The translations under genes and the position numbers were made by a program. Positions 43,585 through 51,930 of a stretch of DNA of 64,000 bases are shown here, piece after piece. Under the pieces are notes generated by a model. It had not been told where the DNA came from and did no database searches. It saw only the letters and a list, made by a program, of their open reading frames with translations. Within the stretch, counting starts at the first letter, position 1. Each line of letters begins with the position of its first letter. This DNA comes from Candidatus Zixiibacteriota bacterium (GTDB lineage: Bacteria > Zixibacteria > MSB-5A5 > GN15 > FEB-12). The stretch covers positions 37,578 through 101,577 of the forward strand of contig JACZXB010000004.1 of NCBI GenBank assembly GCA_022571845.1, written 5' to 3'.

Positions 43585-45087
43585 CTATTCGACAATGAAT
43601 CCGAAAGAGCGGGAGATTTCCAGCGAGAAATCCAAGAGACTGTCAGGCAAAACCCCAAAAAACAAAGTGGCAGCTGCAGTCAAGGTGAGAACAGTCAGGA
43701 AAACCGGTGATAGTCTGACAGCAGCCCTATCCTGAGAACTCCCTTTAAACATTGAGAAAACTATAGATACAAAGTAGAAAAATAAGAGAGCTGCACAAAG
43801 CACGCCGATGCCTGCTAGAATATACATCCAAAAGTATTGGAGATCGGTTTTAGCCATTGAAAAAGCGGCTTCGAAAACGACAAATCTGGCTACAAATCCG
43901 GCAGTAAGCGGCAATCCTCCCAGAGATAAAAAGAACAGTCCCAGATAAAGAGCCAATGGTTTGCTGCTGCTGTAGAGTCCGGCCAACTCCGATATAGTCA
44001 AAAGATTGCGGGACTTTTCCAGACAATAAATCACGCTCATAGCTCCAATCATTGCCAGTGAAAAGGCAACCAGATGAAAACCTGCCGACTGTGGACCCAG
44101 CTGGTTCATAGAGACTATGGAAATCATCGCGAAACCGGCCTGTACAATTACCAGATAGAAGAGCATAGACCTTATCTCTTTTAGCTGTAATATTTTAATG
44201 GTGCCAGTAACAATCGCGCCGGCAGCAACAAGCGAAACAAGTCTGCCCCAGTCGTTGGGCATCTGCTCCGGTCCGTAAAAAGCAAACAGGCCGTTAACAA
44301 AAACCTTAGAAAATGACATTAGAATGATTGTAATATATGCTGTCGCAAAGAAAGCCAGAATCGGCAGGGGAAGTTTTCGATAGAGCTCCTTAGCCCAACC
44401 GTGAAAGGGAGGCAAATGCATTTTCATCATGAATCCAGCTATCAAAGTGAGAACGCACAATAGAATCACAACTCCTATATCACGTTGGGTCAGATGAATT
44501 ACCGCGATATTAATTTTCATCTGAAGCAAGTCGGCCGAACCGGACAGACCATACAAGAACGAAAACCCGTACAGAATCAGCGCTGTAGAAAAGATACTGG
44601 TCAGCATAACTTTTACTGCAATTGCTCTGTCCTGTTTACTCAAGGTGATTATTATCATGAGTATCAGCGGCAAAGTTGCAATCTCAAGCGAAACGAAAAC
44701 GCTGATGAGATTTTCTGCCATTGCCAAAAGCATCATTCCCCCCGTTGAAGCCAGAAGTAACGGGTACATAAGCGACGTTCTTTCGGAAATTTGCGGTGTC
44801 GTCGTTGTAAACATAAGCAGACAGGTAACGGCAGCACTGAAAGCACAGATGAGCTTAAAAAACAGAGCGGTAGAATTATTGATAAAGACTCTGCCGGAAA
44901 TATCACCATAGTCTGACAACAACACCAAAATAATAGAGACAAGCAGCCCGCAAAGAGCGGCTATTGCTGAAAATTGGTGGTTTCTGCTTTTTACAAAAAA
45001 CGATATGGCAACAAGTAAAAATGACCAGACTAAGAGAAATAGTTCCGGTAAGAGCAGTACCAAATTTGCATCTATTATCGTCGGCAT
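43585..45087 (-). CDS. nuoN: NADH-quinone oxidoreductase subunit N-like protein
   Basis: A 500-aa antiporter-like membrane subunit with about 14 TM segments. The proton-channel residues line up with E. coli NuoN. Glu135 is in VSLEIATLPL, Lys222 in FMMKMHLPPFHGW, and Lys261 in SFSKVF. In the last one, GLPLTAGFVARF, Arg401 replaces the usual Lys (Lys395 in E. coli). It follows nuoK by 28 bp. The nuoL and nuoM subunits normally between K and N are not here. It might belong to a divergent complex I or a Mrp-like module. Confidence 0.85.
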   Translation of the reverse strand: MPTIIDANLVLLLPELFLLVWSFLLVAISFFVKSRNHQFSAIAALCGLLVSIILVLLSDYGDISGRVFINNSTALFFKLICAFSAAVTCLLMFTTTTPQISERTSLMYPLLLASTGGMMLLAMAENLISVFVSLEIATLPLILMIIITLSKQDRAIAVKVMLTSIFSTALILYGFSFLYGLSGSADLLQMKINIAVIHLTQRDIGVVILLCVLTLIAGFMMKMHLPPFHGWAKELYRKLPLPILAFFATAYITIILMSFSKVFVNGLFAFYGPEQMPNDWGRLVSLVAAGAIVTGTIKILQLKEIRSMLFYLVIVQAGFAMISIVSMNQLGPQSAGFHLVAFSLAMIGAMSVIYCLEKSRNLLTISELAGLYSSSKPLALYLGLFFLSLGGLPLTAGFVARFVVFEAAFSMAKTDLQYFWMYILAGIGVLCAALLFFYFVSIVFSMFKGSSQDRAAVRLSPVFLTVLTLTAAATLFFGVLPDSLLDFSLEISRSFGFIVE

Positions 45088-45115
45088 CGTTTAATTGGTA
45101 TCACAGTTAAGTTTG

Positions 45116-45412
45116 TCAGTTCAGTAAATTGAGGTTTTCGTGGCTGTTTGCTTTGTTGTCCGAACGCCAAAGGTAGGCTGCGGCTACGGCAACTAAAAGT
45201 TCGAACGAACAGATTATAAGAATAAACAAAGCCCAGACGTGCCCTAATGGTTCGCTGTGCATTAGAAATCTGTCAAAGGTAATCAGATTTATTATGATAG
45301 CAGAGAGCATAATGGTTATGGAAATAATTATTCCCATAGCGCTGCGGCGGGCCAGCACACCAAAAACCCCGATAGCAAAAAGAGCCGCTGTAAAGGAAAG
45401 ATAGTAAAACAT
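45116..45412 (-). CDS. nuoK: NADH-quinone oxidoreductase subunit K-like protein
   Basis: A 98-aa protein with three TM segments, NuoK/MrpC-like. It contains GVFGVLARRSAMGIIIS then TIMLSAIIINLITF and ALFILIICSFELLVAVAAA. Aligned from the conserved Arg-Arg pair, the buried Glu36 of E. coli NuoK is replaced by Thr33. The second Glu (Glu72) is kept as Glu71. This subunit may therefore translocate protons differently. The start abuts the nuoJ stop. Confidence 0.8.
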   Translation of the reverse strand: MFYYLSFTAALFAIGVFGVLARRSAMGIIISITIMLSAIIINLITFDRFLMHSEPLGHVWALFILIICSFELLVAVAAAYLWRSDNKANSHENLNLLN

Positions 45413-45910
45413 CTAAAATATCTCTTTTCTTTTTAGAGAAACTGCCCAGACAGACATAAGCAAAACAAAAAAGAGCAGGCAGAGAATAGGCAGATAGTAT
45501 GTTTCAGCAATTATTTCCAGGGCTTTGTCAAGAGTGAGAATGTTGATATCCCCGGCGTATTTCCAGACAGAGGTGTTCGCGACCAGATAGAGATTTATAA
45601 GAAAAAAGATCGCTGAAGCAAATAGATAAACCCGGCTATAGCTGCTTAAAGTAAACCTGATAGGCTGAGAAATTTTTCTGCTTACTAAAGCAATTACCAG
45701 AAAACTGACTGTAACCGGTCCCAATAGTAAGAAAGCCACCAGACCCAATCCGACCGCACCCTGACTAAATAAAACAATAATTACTGAAAGAATCAAAACG
45801 ATAAGCGCCCCAACTGCTCTGACGGCATTTTCCAGTCTTACTGCCAGCACGGCGCTAAAGAGCGATGACAAAACTGCGACCCAGAATAATATGCTCGGTT
45901 CAAAAGTCAT
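45413..45910 (-). CDS. nuoJ: NADH-quinone oxidoreductase subunit J-like protein
   Basis: A 165-aa protein with five hydrophobic segments: FWVAVLSSLFSAVLAVRLEN, VGALIVLILSVIIVLF, AVGLGLVAFLLLGPVTVSFL, VYLFASAIFFLINLYLVA and YLPILCLLFFVLLMSVWAVS. Similarity to NuoJ is by topology and by its place directly before nuoK. The TM3 region is less conserved than in typical NuoJ. It is first of the nuoJ-nuoK-nuoN run. Confidence 0.7.
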   Translation of the reverse strand: MTFEPSILFWVAVLSSLFSAVLAVRLENAVRAVGALIVLILSVIIVLFSQGAVGLGLVAFLLLGPVTVSFLVIALVSRKISQPIRFTLSSYSRVYLFASAIFFLINLYLVANTSVWKYAGDINILTLDKALEIIAETYYLPILCLLFFVLLMSVWAVSLKRKEIF

Positions 45911-45957
45911 TATTGGCCGGCAATTCTAATTTGCTTAAAAGCATTCTCTGTCTTTCT

Positions 45958-46344
45958 TTATTTGAGAGCCAAGATGGCATCTATTTCAACTTTTACAGCC
46001 ATTGGCAATCCGGCCGCCTGAATAGTAGCTCTGGCGGGAGGATTGGATTCAAAATAAGCGGCATAGACCTCGTTGACTTCTGCGAAGTCTGCCATATCTG
46101 TCAGGAATATGGTGGTCTTGACAACATTCTCAAAAGTTCCGCCAGCCGCTTTTATAACTTCCTTTAAATTATTCATCACCTGCCGGCATTGTTCGGCGGC
46201 GGTCTCCCCTACGATTTTTTTAGTCTGAGGGTCTAAAGGAATCTGGCCGGAGCAGAAGACCAGTTTACAGCAGTCTGTTTTAATAGCTTGTGAGTACGGT
46301 CCTATTGCCTGAGGGGCGTTACTTGTCTGGATTGCTTCTTTCAC
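45958..46344 (-). CDS. ridA: RidA family protein (enamine/imine deaminase)
   Basis: A 128-aa cytoplasmic protein. The family signature is APQAIGPYSQAIK, VFCSGQIPLDPQTKKIVG and ARATIQAAGLPMAVKVEIDA. The latter includes the catalytic Arg (ARATIQ). The known role is hydrolysis of reactive 2-aminoacrylate and related imines made by PLP enzymes. The start is GTG 46344 with GGAG six bases upstream. It follows the nuo-like genes in orientation but after a 47-bp gap, probably independently. Confidence 0.95.
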   Translation of the reverse strand: MKEAIQTSNAPQAIGPYSQAIKTDCCKLVFCSGQIPLDPQTKKIVGETAAEQCRQVMNNLKEVIKAAGGTFENVVKTTIFLTDMADFAEVNEVYAAYFESNPPARATIQAAGLPMAVKVEIDAILALK

Positions 46345-46453
46345 TTTTTCTCCTATGCAGCATGTTTTTATCCGACAAGTAATTCCTAATAGTTTGCGAG
46401 TTTTCTTTCAACAAGTTTATCTGAAGAAGGAGCAATTATCTGCTGAGAAGTTT

Positions 46454-47452
46454 TCAATCTTCGTCCTGGGAGTTGCTGTCATTCAGGCCTTCGGGACCCA
46501 TCAGTTGTATGAACGCTTTTAAGCATTCATCATCAAAAGCGTTTTTCATAGAAAGTATCAGCTTAATGGCAGGATAAGTTTCGATAGCTTTTTGATAAAC
46601 GCGCTCGGTTGTCATGGCATCAAAGCAATCTACGATAGCGATAATCTTTGAATAAAGATGCATTTCATCTAAAGAGAGTCCCTCTGGGTAACCGCTGCGG
46701 TCTCCCCTTTCATGATGCTGCAAAACCGGCAGGTAACTATCTGCCGGGATTTCATCCGATTGGGTCAGTATATCAACGCCCCACTTGGGATGTTTTTTCA
46801 TAATTTCAAATTCTATTTTATTAAGAGAGGTTTTTTTGTATAAAATTCGTTCTGAGATTTTTGATTTACCAATATCGTGCAGTAGAGCGCCGATGCCCAG
46901 TTCATTTAAGAACATCGGGTCGGTGTATCCCATCTGCTGCGCCAGTGCGACAGCAAAAGTGCAGACATTGACAGAGTGCGTGTATAAGTGGTAATCGAAC
47001 GAAGTTATTTTCAGAAGATTATGGAAAGCCTCCCGCCCTCTGAGAATATAACTGACAGCGCTGACCACCAACTCTTTGGAGCGCTTTATGTTTTCACCAT
47101 AAGTTGGATTTTTGAGGACTTCCTGAATCAGATTAGTCGAAGTTTCATAAAGAATAGTAGCTTTCTGAATTTCTTCGACATTGGGGTCATCAAGAATGAT
47201 TGATAGATTTTTTTCAATATATATTTGATATTTTTGGCGGCAGTCGTTGGTTACGTACAGTTTTGTAACCTGATTTTCCAGGAGTTTCTGGCGGTTCTCT
47301 TCGGTAAAAGGCAGGTCGGCTGAACGGTAAAGGACCAGATTTCCATTAACCATGATATGCAGGTCAAAATCGACAATGGAATCAACCCGAATGGAGTCCA
47401 GTAAGATCGCAATATGTTTCTGCTCAATCGCTTTGGATTCAGTTTCCAGCAT
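46454..47452 (-). CDS. HD-GYP domain phosphodiesterase
   Basis: A 332-aa cytoplasmic protein. An N-terminal domain (about 1-130, MVNGNLVLYRSADLPFTEEN) resembles the DUF3391-like lead-in of HD-GYP proteins. The HD-GYP domain begins at about 150. It has His192-Asp193 (LLHDIGKSKIS), HHE at 246-248 and GDRSGYPEGL with GYP at 254-256. Known role: hydrolysis of cyclic di-GMP or related dinucleotides using a metal centre. The key residues are all present, so it is likely active and may control motility with the motAB genes 8 kb away. Confidence 0.93.
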   Translation of the reverse strand: MLETESKAIEQKHIAILLDSIRVDSIVDFDLHIMVNGNLVLYRSADLPFTEENRQKLLENQVTKLYVTNDCRQKYQIYIEKNLSIILDDPNVEEIQKATILYETSTNLIQEVLKNPTYGENIKRSKELVVSAVSYILRGREAFHNLLKITSFDYHLYTHSVNVCTFAVALAQQMGYTDPMFLNELGIGALLHDIGKSKISERILYKKTSLNKIEFEIMKKHPKWGVDILTQSDEIPADSYLPVLQHHERGDRSGYPEGLSLDEMHLYSKIIAIVDCFDAMTTERVYQKAIETYPAIKLILSMKNAFDDECLKAFIQLMGPEGLNDSNSQDED

Positions 47453-47608
47453 TCAAACTCTGTCCTGCAAAATCAATTGTTTAAAATACCAAGCCACAGC
47501 ACGGGTTATGGCACCTATTCTCTATTTCTTATCGGCAGAGTGGTAAAATCTGCTTAAGGTGCATAGGGCTTAAGAACGGACATTTTGGGGCTGTAGCGAG
47601 GATTTTTC

Positions 47609-48229
47609 TCAGACTGTTCTATTACGGATAGAGTCCAGGACAGTCTTTAGTGAGCCAGTTATACTGGTCAGAATTGAAGAGTACTTTTTGAGTAAGACCG
47701 AATACTGCCATCTCATCTGGAAAGCCTGGTCCGGGAATTCGAATAGCTCTAAGAGAGTAGCCCGGCCGACTTCGTCGAGGTATTGGATTACATAGAAAGG
47801 ATATTCGGGAACATTGGGGTCATGGATTTCCCCTTTGCTGAGACGCTCGCGGTAGGCTTCTATTTTTTCAAGCATTACTGTTCCGAAGCACCAGGGAGTC
47901 ATTATGACTCCGAATGTCGAGCCGTCGGTATAGAAGCGCATGATACCTTTAATAAGCTGGTCAAGAATAATGCCCCGAGCACGGTAAAACGACAACGTTT
48001 CTGTTCTATCTACGGGAGTATCGGCTATTTTGGCATGCAGGGACTGACGTTCGTAGCTGGCTTTGTTATAGACTCTCTCCAGGAAGCAGTAAAAGTCCTC
48101 AAAGTAGACTTTGGCATTTTCAGACAAAGTCATGATGTAAAAACCGCTTTCATCCCTGCGAACTTTTGGTTCGGTGGTGGATGCTAATCTTTCGTTTGAA
48201 AATCCGCGTTGAAATTTGCCATCCAGCAT
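47609..48229 (-). CDS. Hypothetical cytoplasmic protein, 206 aa
   Basis: I do not recognise it. It is a soluble, helical protein without signal peptide. Distinct segments are YFEDFYCFLERVYNKASYER, FYRARGIILDQLIKGIMRFY, FGVIMTPWCFGTVMLEKIEA and PEYPFYVIQYLDEVGRATLL. AGGAG lies five bases before the ATG at 48229. It stands alone between the HD-GYP and TolB-like genes, all on the minus strand. Confidence 0.7.
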   Translation of the reverse strand: MLDGKFQRGFSNERLASTTEPKVRRDESGFYIMTLSENAKVYFEDFYCFLERVYNKASYERQSLHAKIADTPVDRTETLSFYRARGIILDQLIKGIMRFYTDGSTFGVIMTPWCFGTVMLEKIEAYRERLSKGEIHDPNVPEYPFYVIQYLDEVGRATLLELFEFPDQAFQMRWQYSVLLKKYSSILTSITGSLKTVLDSIRNRTV

Positions 48230-48495
48230 TGAAGCTCCTAAGGTTATCAGGTTCTCTTACAACCCCCTTAGAGCATTGGCTATGCCGATAGAAAGAGCCT
48301 GTCGGCTTTATTTGATAGCGCTATTATTGTATTGTTTGGTAAGGACTTACGTCGCAGGCAGAGGTGGAGCAGCAGGAATCAGCCGCCTAGCTCAATTGCA
48401 ACGGCTTGATTATCTGCGGCTGGAGTCAATATGTATGAAATCGATTGCGCAGTATTTGGAGCGTAGAGCGATTGCAATAAACTGTTTTGGCAGCT

Positions 48496-49608
48496 TTAGT
48501 CAACCCAGTCGGCTATAAAGATATTCGTTTCGCCTCGTTCTTTGTTATCACGATTTGAGGCAAAGGCCAGTTTCTGGCCGTCATAGCTGAACATTGGGAA
48601 AGCATCAAAGGTCTCATTGTAAGTAATCCGCTCAACCTCTTTTGTAGAAACATCTACCAGATATAAGTCGAAATTCCTGCCTTTGGGGTCGCCTACATTT
48701 GATGAGAAAATAATTTTCTGACCATTGGGATGAAAGTAAGGACCAAAATTTGCAGCGCCGTTGTCAGTTAGCTGAATTGGCTTTCGATCTTTGAGATTCA
48801 TCATGTAGATTTCAAGTTTTCCGGGGCGGATTAGATTTTCTTTTAGCAGAGCCTGATAATCTTCTAGTTCCTGTCCTTCCGGTCTTGAGGCCCGCCATAC
48901 AATTGACTTGCCGTCGTATGAGAAAAAGCCGCCGCCGTCGTAGCCCGCTTGGTCAGTCAACTGCTCAACATTTTTCCCGTCAATGTCCATCATGAAAAGT
49001 TCGAGGTCGCCCGTGCGCATAGAGGTAAACAGAATTTTGTCGCCCTGGGGAGAGATAACGCATTCGGCGTCATAGCCGCTTGTCTCTGTCAGACGAACCA
49101 GATTGCTGCCGTCGGGGTCAGCTTTAAAAATATCAAACGAAGGATAGACCGCCCAGACATAGCCGCGAGACATATCCGGTTTTTTGGGGCAGTCGGCCTC
49201 GCTCAAGTGAGTTGAAGCGTAGATTATGTAACTGTCATCGGGAGCTATAAAACCGCAGCTGGTGGTGCCGTTGCCGGAAGAGACCATCTTTGTCTCGGAG
49301 CCATCAGCGTTGATTGTAAAGATGGCGTCGCAAGAAAGTCCGTTGCGAGTTGACTGAAAGATTAAGCGGGAACCGTCGTGTGAAAAGTAGGCTTCGGCAT
49401 TCTGTCCGCCAAAAGTGATTTGCGTAATATTTGTAAAATGCTTTTCTCCGTCAAATATAGTGGCATTAGATTTTTTCTGCGCCAGTTTTTCAGCTTGGGC
49501 TTTTTTAAAAGTTGCATCATCAACTTTTTCACCGCAACCTGCAGCTATGACGATGGTTGTCAAAATTGTCAGTAATAGCCGCTGACCCGTGATGACGACT
49601 CTTAGCAT
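48496..49608 (-). CDS. TolB-like PD40 lipoprotein, 370 aa
   Basis: The lipoprotein signal is at residues 1-24 (LLLTILTTIVIAAGC). A Lys/Ala-rich linker leads to a six-bladed TolB-type beta-propeller with repeated PD40 blocks: AYFSHDGSRLIFQSTRNG, CGFIAPDDSYIIYAST, CVISPQGDKILFTSMRTG, GGFFSYDGKSIVWRASR, PYFHPNGQKIIFSSNVGD and PMFSYDGQKLAFASNRD. It probably faces the periplasm or the cell surface. It lacks the Tol-Pal neighbours. The related gene at 21116 is shorter and more divergent. AAGGA lies before the ATG. Confidence 0.88.
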   Translation of the reverse strand: MLRVVITGQRLLLTILTTIVIAAGCGEKVDDATFKKAQAEKLAQKKSNATIFDGEKHFTNITQITFGGQNAEAYFSHDGSRLIFQSTRNGLSCDAIFTINADGSETKMVSSGNGTTSCGFIAPDDSYIIYASTHLSEADCPKKPDMSRGYVWAVYPSFDIFKADPDGSNLVRLTETSGYDAECVISPQGDKILFTSMRTGDLELFMMDIDGKNVEQLTDQAGYDGGGFFSYDGKSIVWRASRPEGQELEDYQALLKENLIRPGKLEIYMMNLKDRKPIQLTDNGAANFGPYFHPNGQKIIFSSNVGDPKGRNFDLYLVDVSTKEVERITYNETFDAFPMFSYDGQKLAFASNRDNKERGETNIFIADWVD

Positions 49609-49688
49609 TTAGCAGAATCCTTTCGGTTACATATCTATTTGAAATTAACTATCTTTTTTACAATTGCATAATATCAGCCGGAGGTCAA

Positions 49689-51899
49689 ATGAATAATAGA
49701 ATTATTGGGTACGTTTTACTCATAAGTTTCAGCGCCAGTCTGACTTTTGCCCAAAGCCAGGCAGATATTTTAGAAAAGGTATTGAGCGAAGTCGGCTTTA
49801 CCAAAAATGATCTTGGCTATCAGCCCAAAGGCTACTGGAACCGCTTTCCGCTGGATATCCCTTACAAATTGACCTCGTTTGACGACCTTTTTGCCGAGCC
49901 TTTAAAACTTTATGACTACGCCCGTGTGATGAGCAACGCGGTTGAACTCTATTTGGAACCGACTTATGCTGACAGCACTGATGACGGCCTTTACAAATTA
50001 GTGTACAATCTGGGAGTTGACAAAAGACGAGGCGGCTTTCGCTCGTATTCCGCCAATCTTATACCTGCACCCGATGTTGAGAGTCCAATTGCCGAATCAG
50101 TTCAAAGGTTATTCGAACAGGCCGGTTTGAAACGGGAGCACTATACATTTGGCCAGAAGGCCGGTTATCCGAATCTGGATTCCATTATTTCTGAGCAAAC
50201 TTCAATACTGCCAGACACAGTCAGGACTATCATCGCCGAGCTGATTGTAAACCTTGGCGAAGCTATTCGCTGGCGAAATTTGGCTATTCGCGATTGTGAG
50301 CCTAATGATTTGCAGAAAGTGTTTGCCATTCGTGACTTGGCCGAAACGCAGACCGACGGCACAGTTTATTACCCGGAGATAGATGACATTGCCAACTCTA
50401 TTGACTGGCAGTCTTTGCATTACGCGGCACTCAAAACTGCTGCGGCAGCAGAGCAGGCAGAGAGAAAATTACTCAAGTGGACTGATAGAGTCGCAACAGA
50501 ATTTGAAATTGAGATTTCAACGCCCTATGGAAACATTGCTATTTTGTCCCCTAACTATACTAAGAAGCAGATGCCTCCTGCTAAATTCTTGTCTGGCATA
50601 CGGGCTTCAAGGCCGGCTTATTTTGAGATGGACGCTACTGGTTTTCTGGCCATAATAGATTTTGGCCGCAGGTCAATTTATCAAGGTTCGGCCGGGGCAA
50701 CCTCGTCGCTTGATAATCCAATTTCGGTCATCATTGATATGGGCGGCAATGACTACTACGGCTACGATAGAACGCACTATCCGCCCACTACAGGGGTGGG
50801 AATTCTGGGAATAGGCGTAGTTATAGACACCAAAGGCGACGACCATTATAACGGCTCGACCTTTGCACAGGGAGCTGGATTTTTTGGTGCAGGAGTTCTG
50901 CTTGACCGTGAAGGTAATGACAAGTACAAAGCCGAAGTTTCTTCACAGGGCTGCGGCTATTTTGGAATAGGGCTGTGTCTGGACGGAACCGGCCATGACA
51001 AATATTATCTGTACGGCGACGGCCAGGGCATGGGCGGAGTTGGCGGTGGCGTAGGAGTGCTGGCTTCGTTCGGGGGAAACGATAAGTACACGGCCGAGCC
51101 TTATGCAAAAGTATTTGACCGCGGCGACTATCATAGTAAATTTGTCATAAACGGCAATCAGGCGCAGGGCGCAGGGTTTGGACGGCGGGGTGATGGCTCC
51201 GATGGACACAGCTGGGCCGGAGGTCTTGGCGCAATTATCGATATCAACGGCGATGACCATTATTATTCGGGCAACTTTACACTCGGTGTCGGCTACTGGT
51301 TTGGCACCGGCATCGCCATTGACCGCAGCGGCAATGACATTTATGAGTCATGTTATTTTACTCAAGGCTCCGGGGCGCATTTTTGTAACGGCATCCTGAT
51401 AGACGAAGGCGGCGATGACAGACATGAACTTTTTGAAACCGCCGGCGCCGGACTTGGCTTTGGCTGGGACTATACTAACGCTTTTCTGATTAACAAAGGC
51501 GGTAATGATATTTACCGCGCTAAGATTATTTCGATGGGGCTGGCGCAGATTCGCTCTAACGCTTTTCTGATTGATATCGGCGGCGATGACAGCTACTTCC
51601 TTGGCGAAAACACAGCCGGACTGGGTGAAGCAACTTTTCGCTCAAATTTCAAGAAACCGTCGAACCTGACTCCCTATTTTAGCTATGCTAAATCGTTTGG
51701 CGGTTTTATAGATATTGGCGGCAACGACAACTATTATAGTTTCAAAGACAAACATGAAAGCGCTCACCCGATCGCCAAAAATAATTTTATGTGGCTGAAA
51801 CCAGAGCGGACCGACAGCACTTTTGGAGCCAACAATTTTGGGGTTGGCATTGACATAGACAGCGGGACAATTCCGGAGTTTTTCAAGTGGGATGATTAG
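49689..51899 (+). CDS. Secreted protein with about eleven GG[ND]D-Y tandem repeats, 736 aa
   Basis: The signal peptide is at residues 1-22 (GYVLLISFSASLTFAQ). Residues about 30-340 are a helical domain I cannot name. From about 350 to the end a unit of 25-45 residues repeats roughly eleven times, each with [IL]ID-x-x-G-[ND]-D-x-Y (for example IIDMGGNDYYGYD, LLDREGNDKYKAE, LIDIGGDDSYFLG). It is often followed by QGAG[FY]FG-x-G. The spacing and Gly/Asp/Asn content suggest a Ca2+-binding beta-solenoid, related in style to RTX repeats. GGAGG lies before the ATG. Surface or secreted location is likely. Confidence 0.85.
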   Translation: MNNRIIGYVLLISFSASLTFAQSQADILEKVLSEVGFTKNDLGYQPKGYWNRFPLDIPYKLTSFDDLFAEPLKLYDYARVMSNAVELYLEPTYADSTDDGLYKLVYNLGVDKRRGGFRSYSANLIPAPDVESPIAESVQRLFEQAGLKREHYTFGQKAGYPNLDSIISEQTSILPDTVRTIIAELIVNLGEAIRWRNLAIRDCEPNDLQKVFAIRDLAETQTDGTVYYPEIDDIANSIDWQSLHYAALKTAAAAEQAERKLLKWTDRVATEFEIEISTPYGNIAILSPNYTKKQMPPAKFLSGIRASRPAYFEMDATGFLAIIDFGRRSIYQGSAGATSSLDNPISVIIDMGGNDYYGYDRTHYPPTTGVGILGIGVVIDTKGDDHYNGSTFAQGAGFFGAGVLLDREGNDKYKAEVSSQGCGYFGIGLCLDGTGHDKYYLYGDGQGMGGVGGGVGVLASFGGNDKYTAEPYAKVFDRGDYHSKFVINGNQAQGAGFGRRGDGSDGHSWAGGLGAIIDINGDDHYYSGNFTLGVGYWFGTGIAIDRSGNDIYESCYFTQGSGAHFCNGILIDEGGDDRHELFETAGAGLGFGWDYTNAFLINKGGNDIYRAKIISMGLAQIRSNAFLIDIGGDDSYFLGENTAGLGEATFRSNFKKPSNLTPYFSYAKSFGGFIDIGGNDNYYSFKDKHESAHPIAKNNFMWLKPERTDSTFGANNFGVGIDIDSGTIPEFFKWDD

Positions 51900-51930
51900 A
51901 AACTTTCAAGTGAGTTTAGGCACACCCTGA

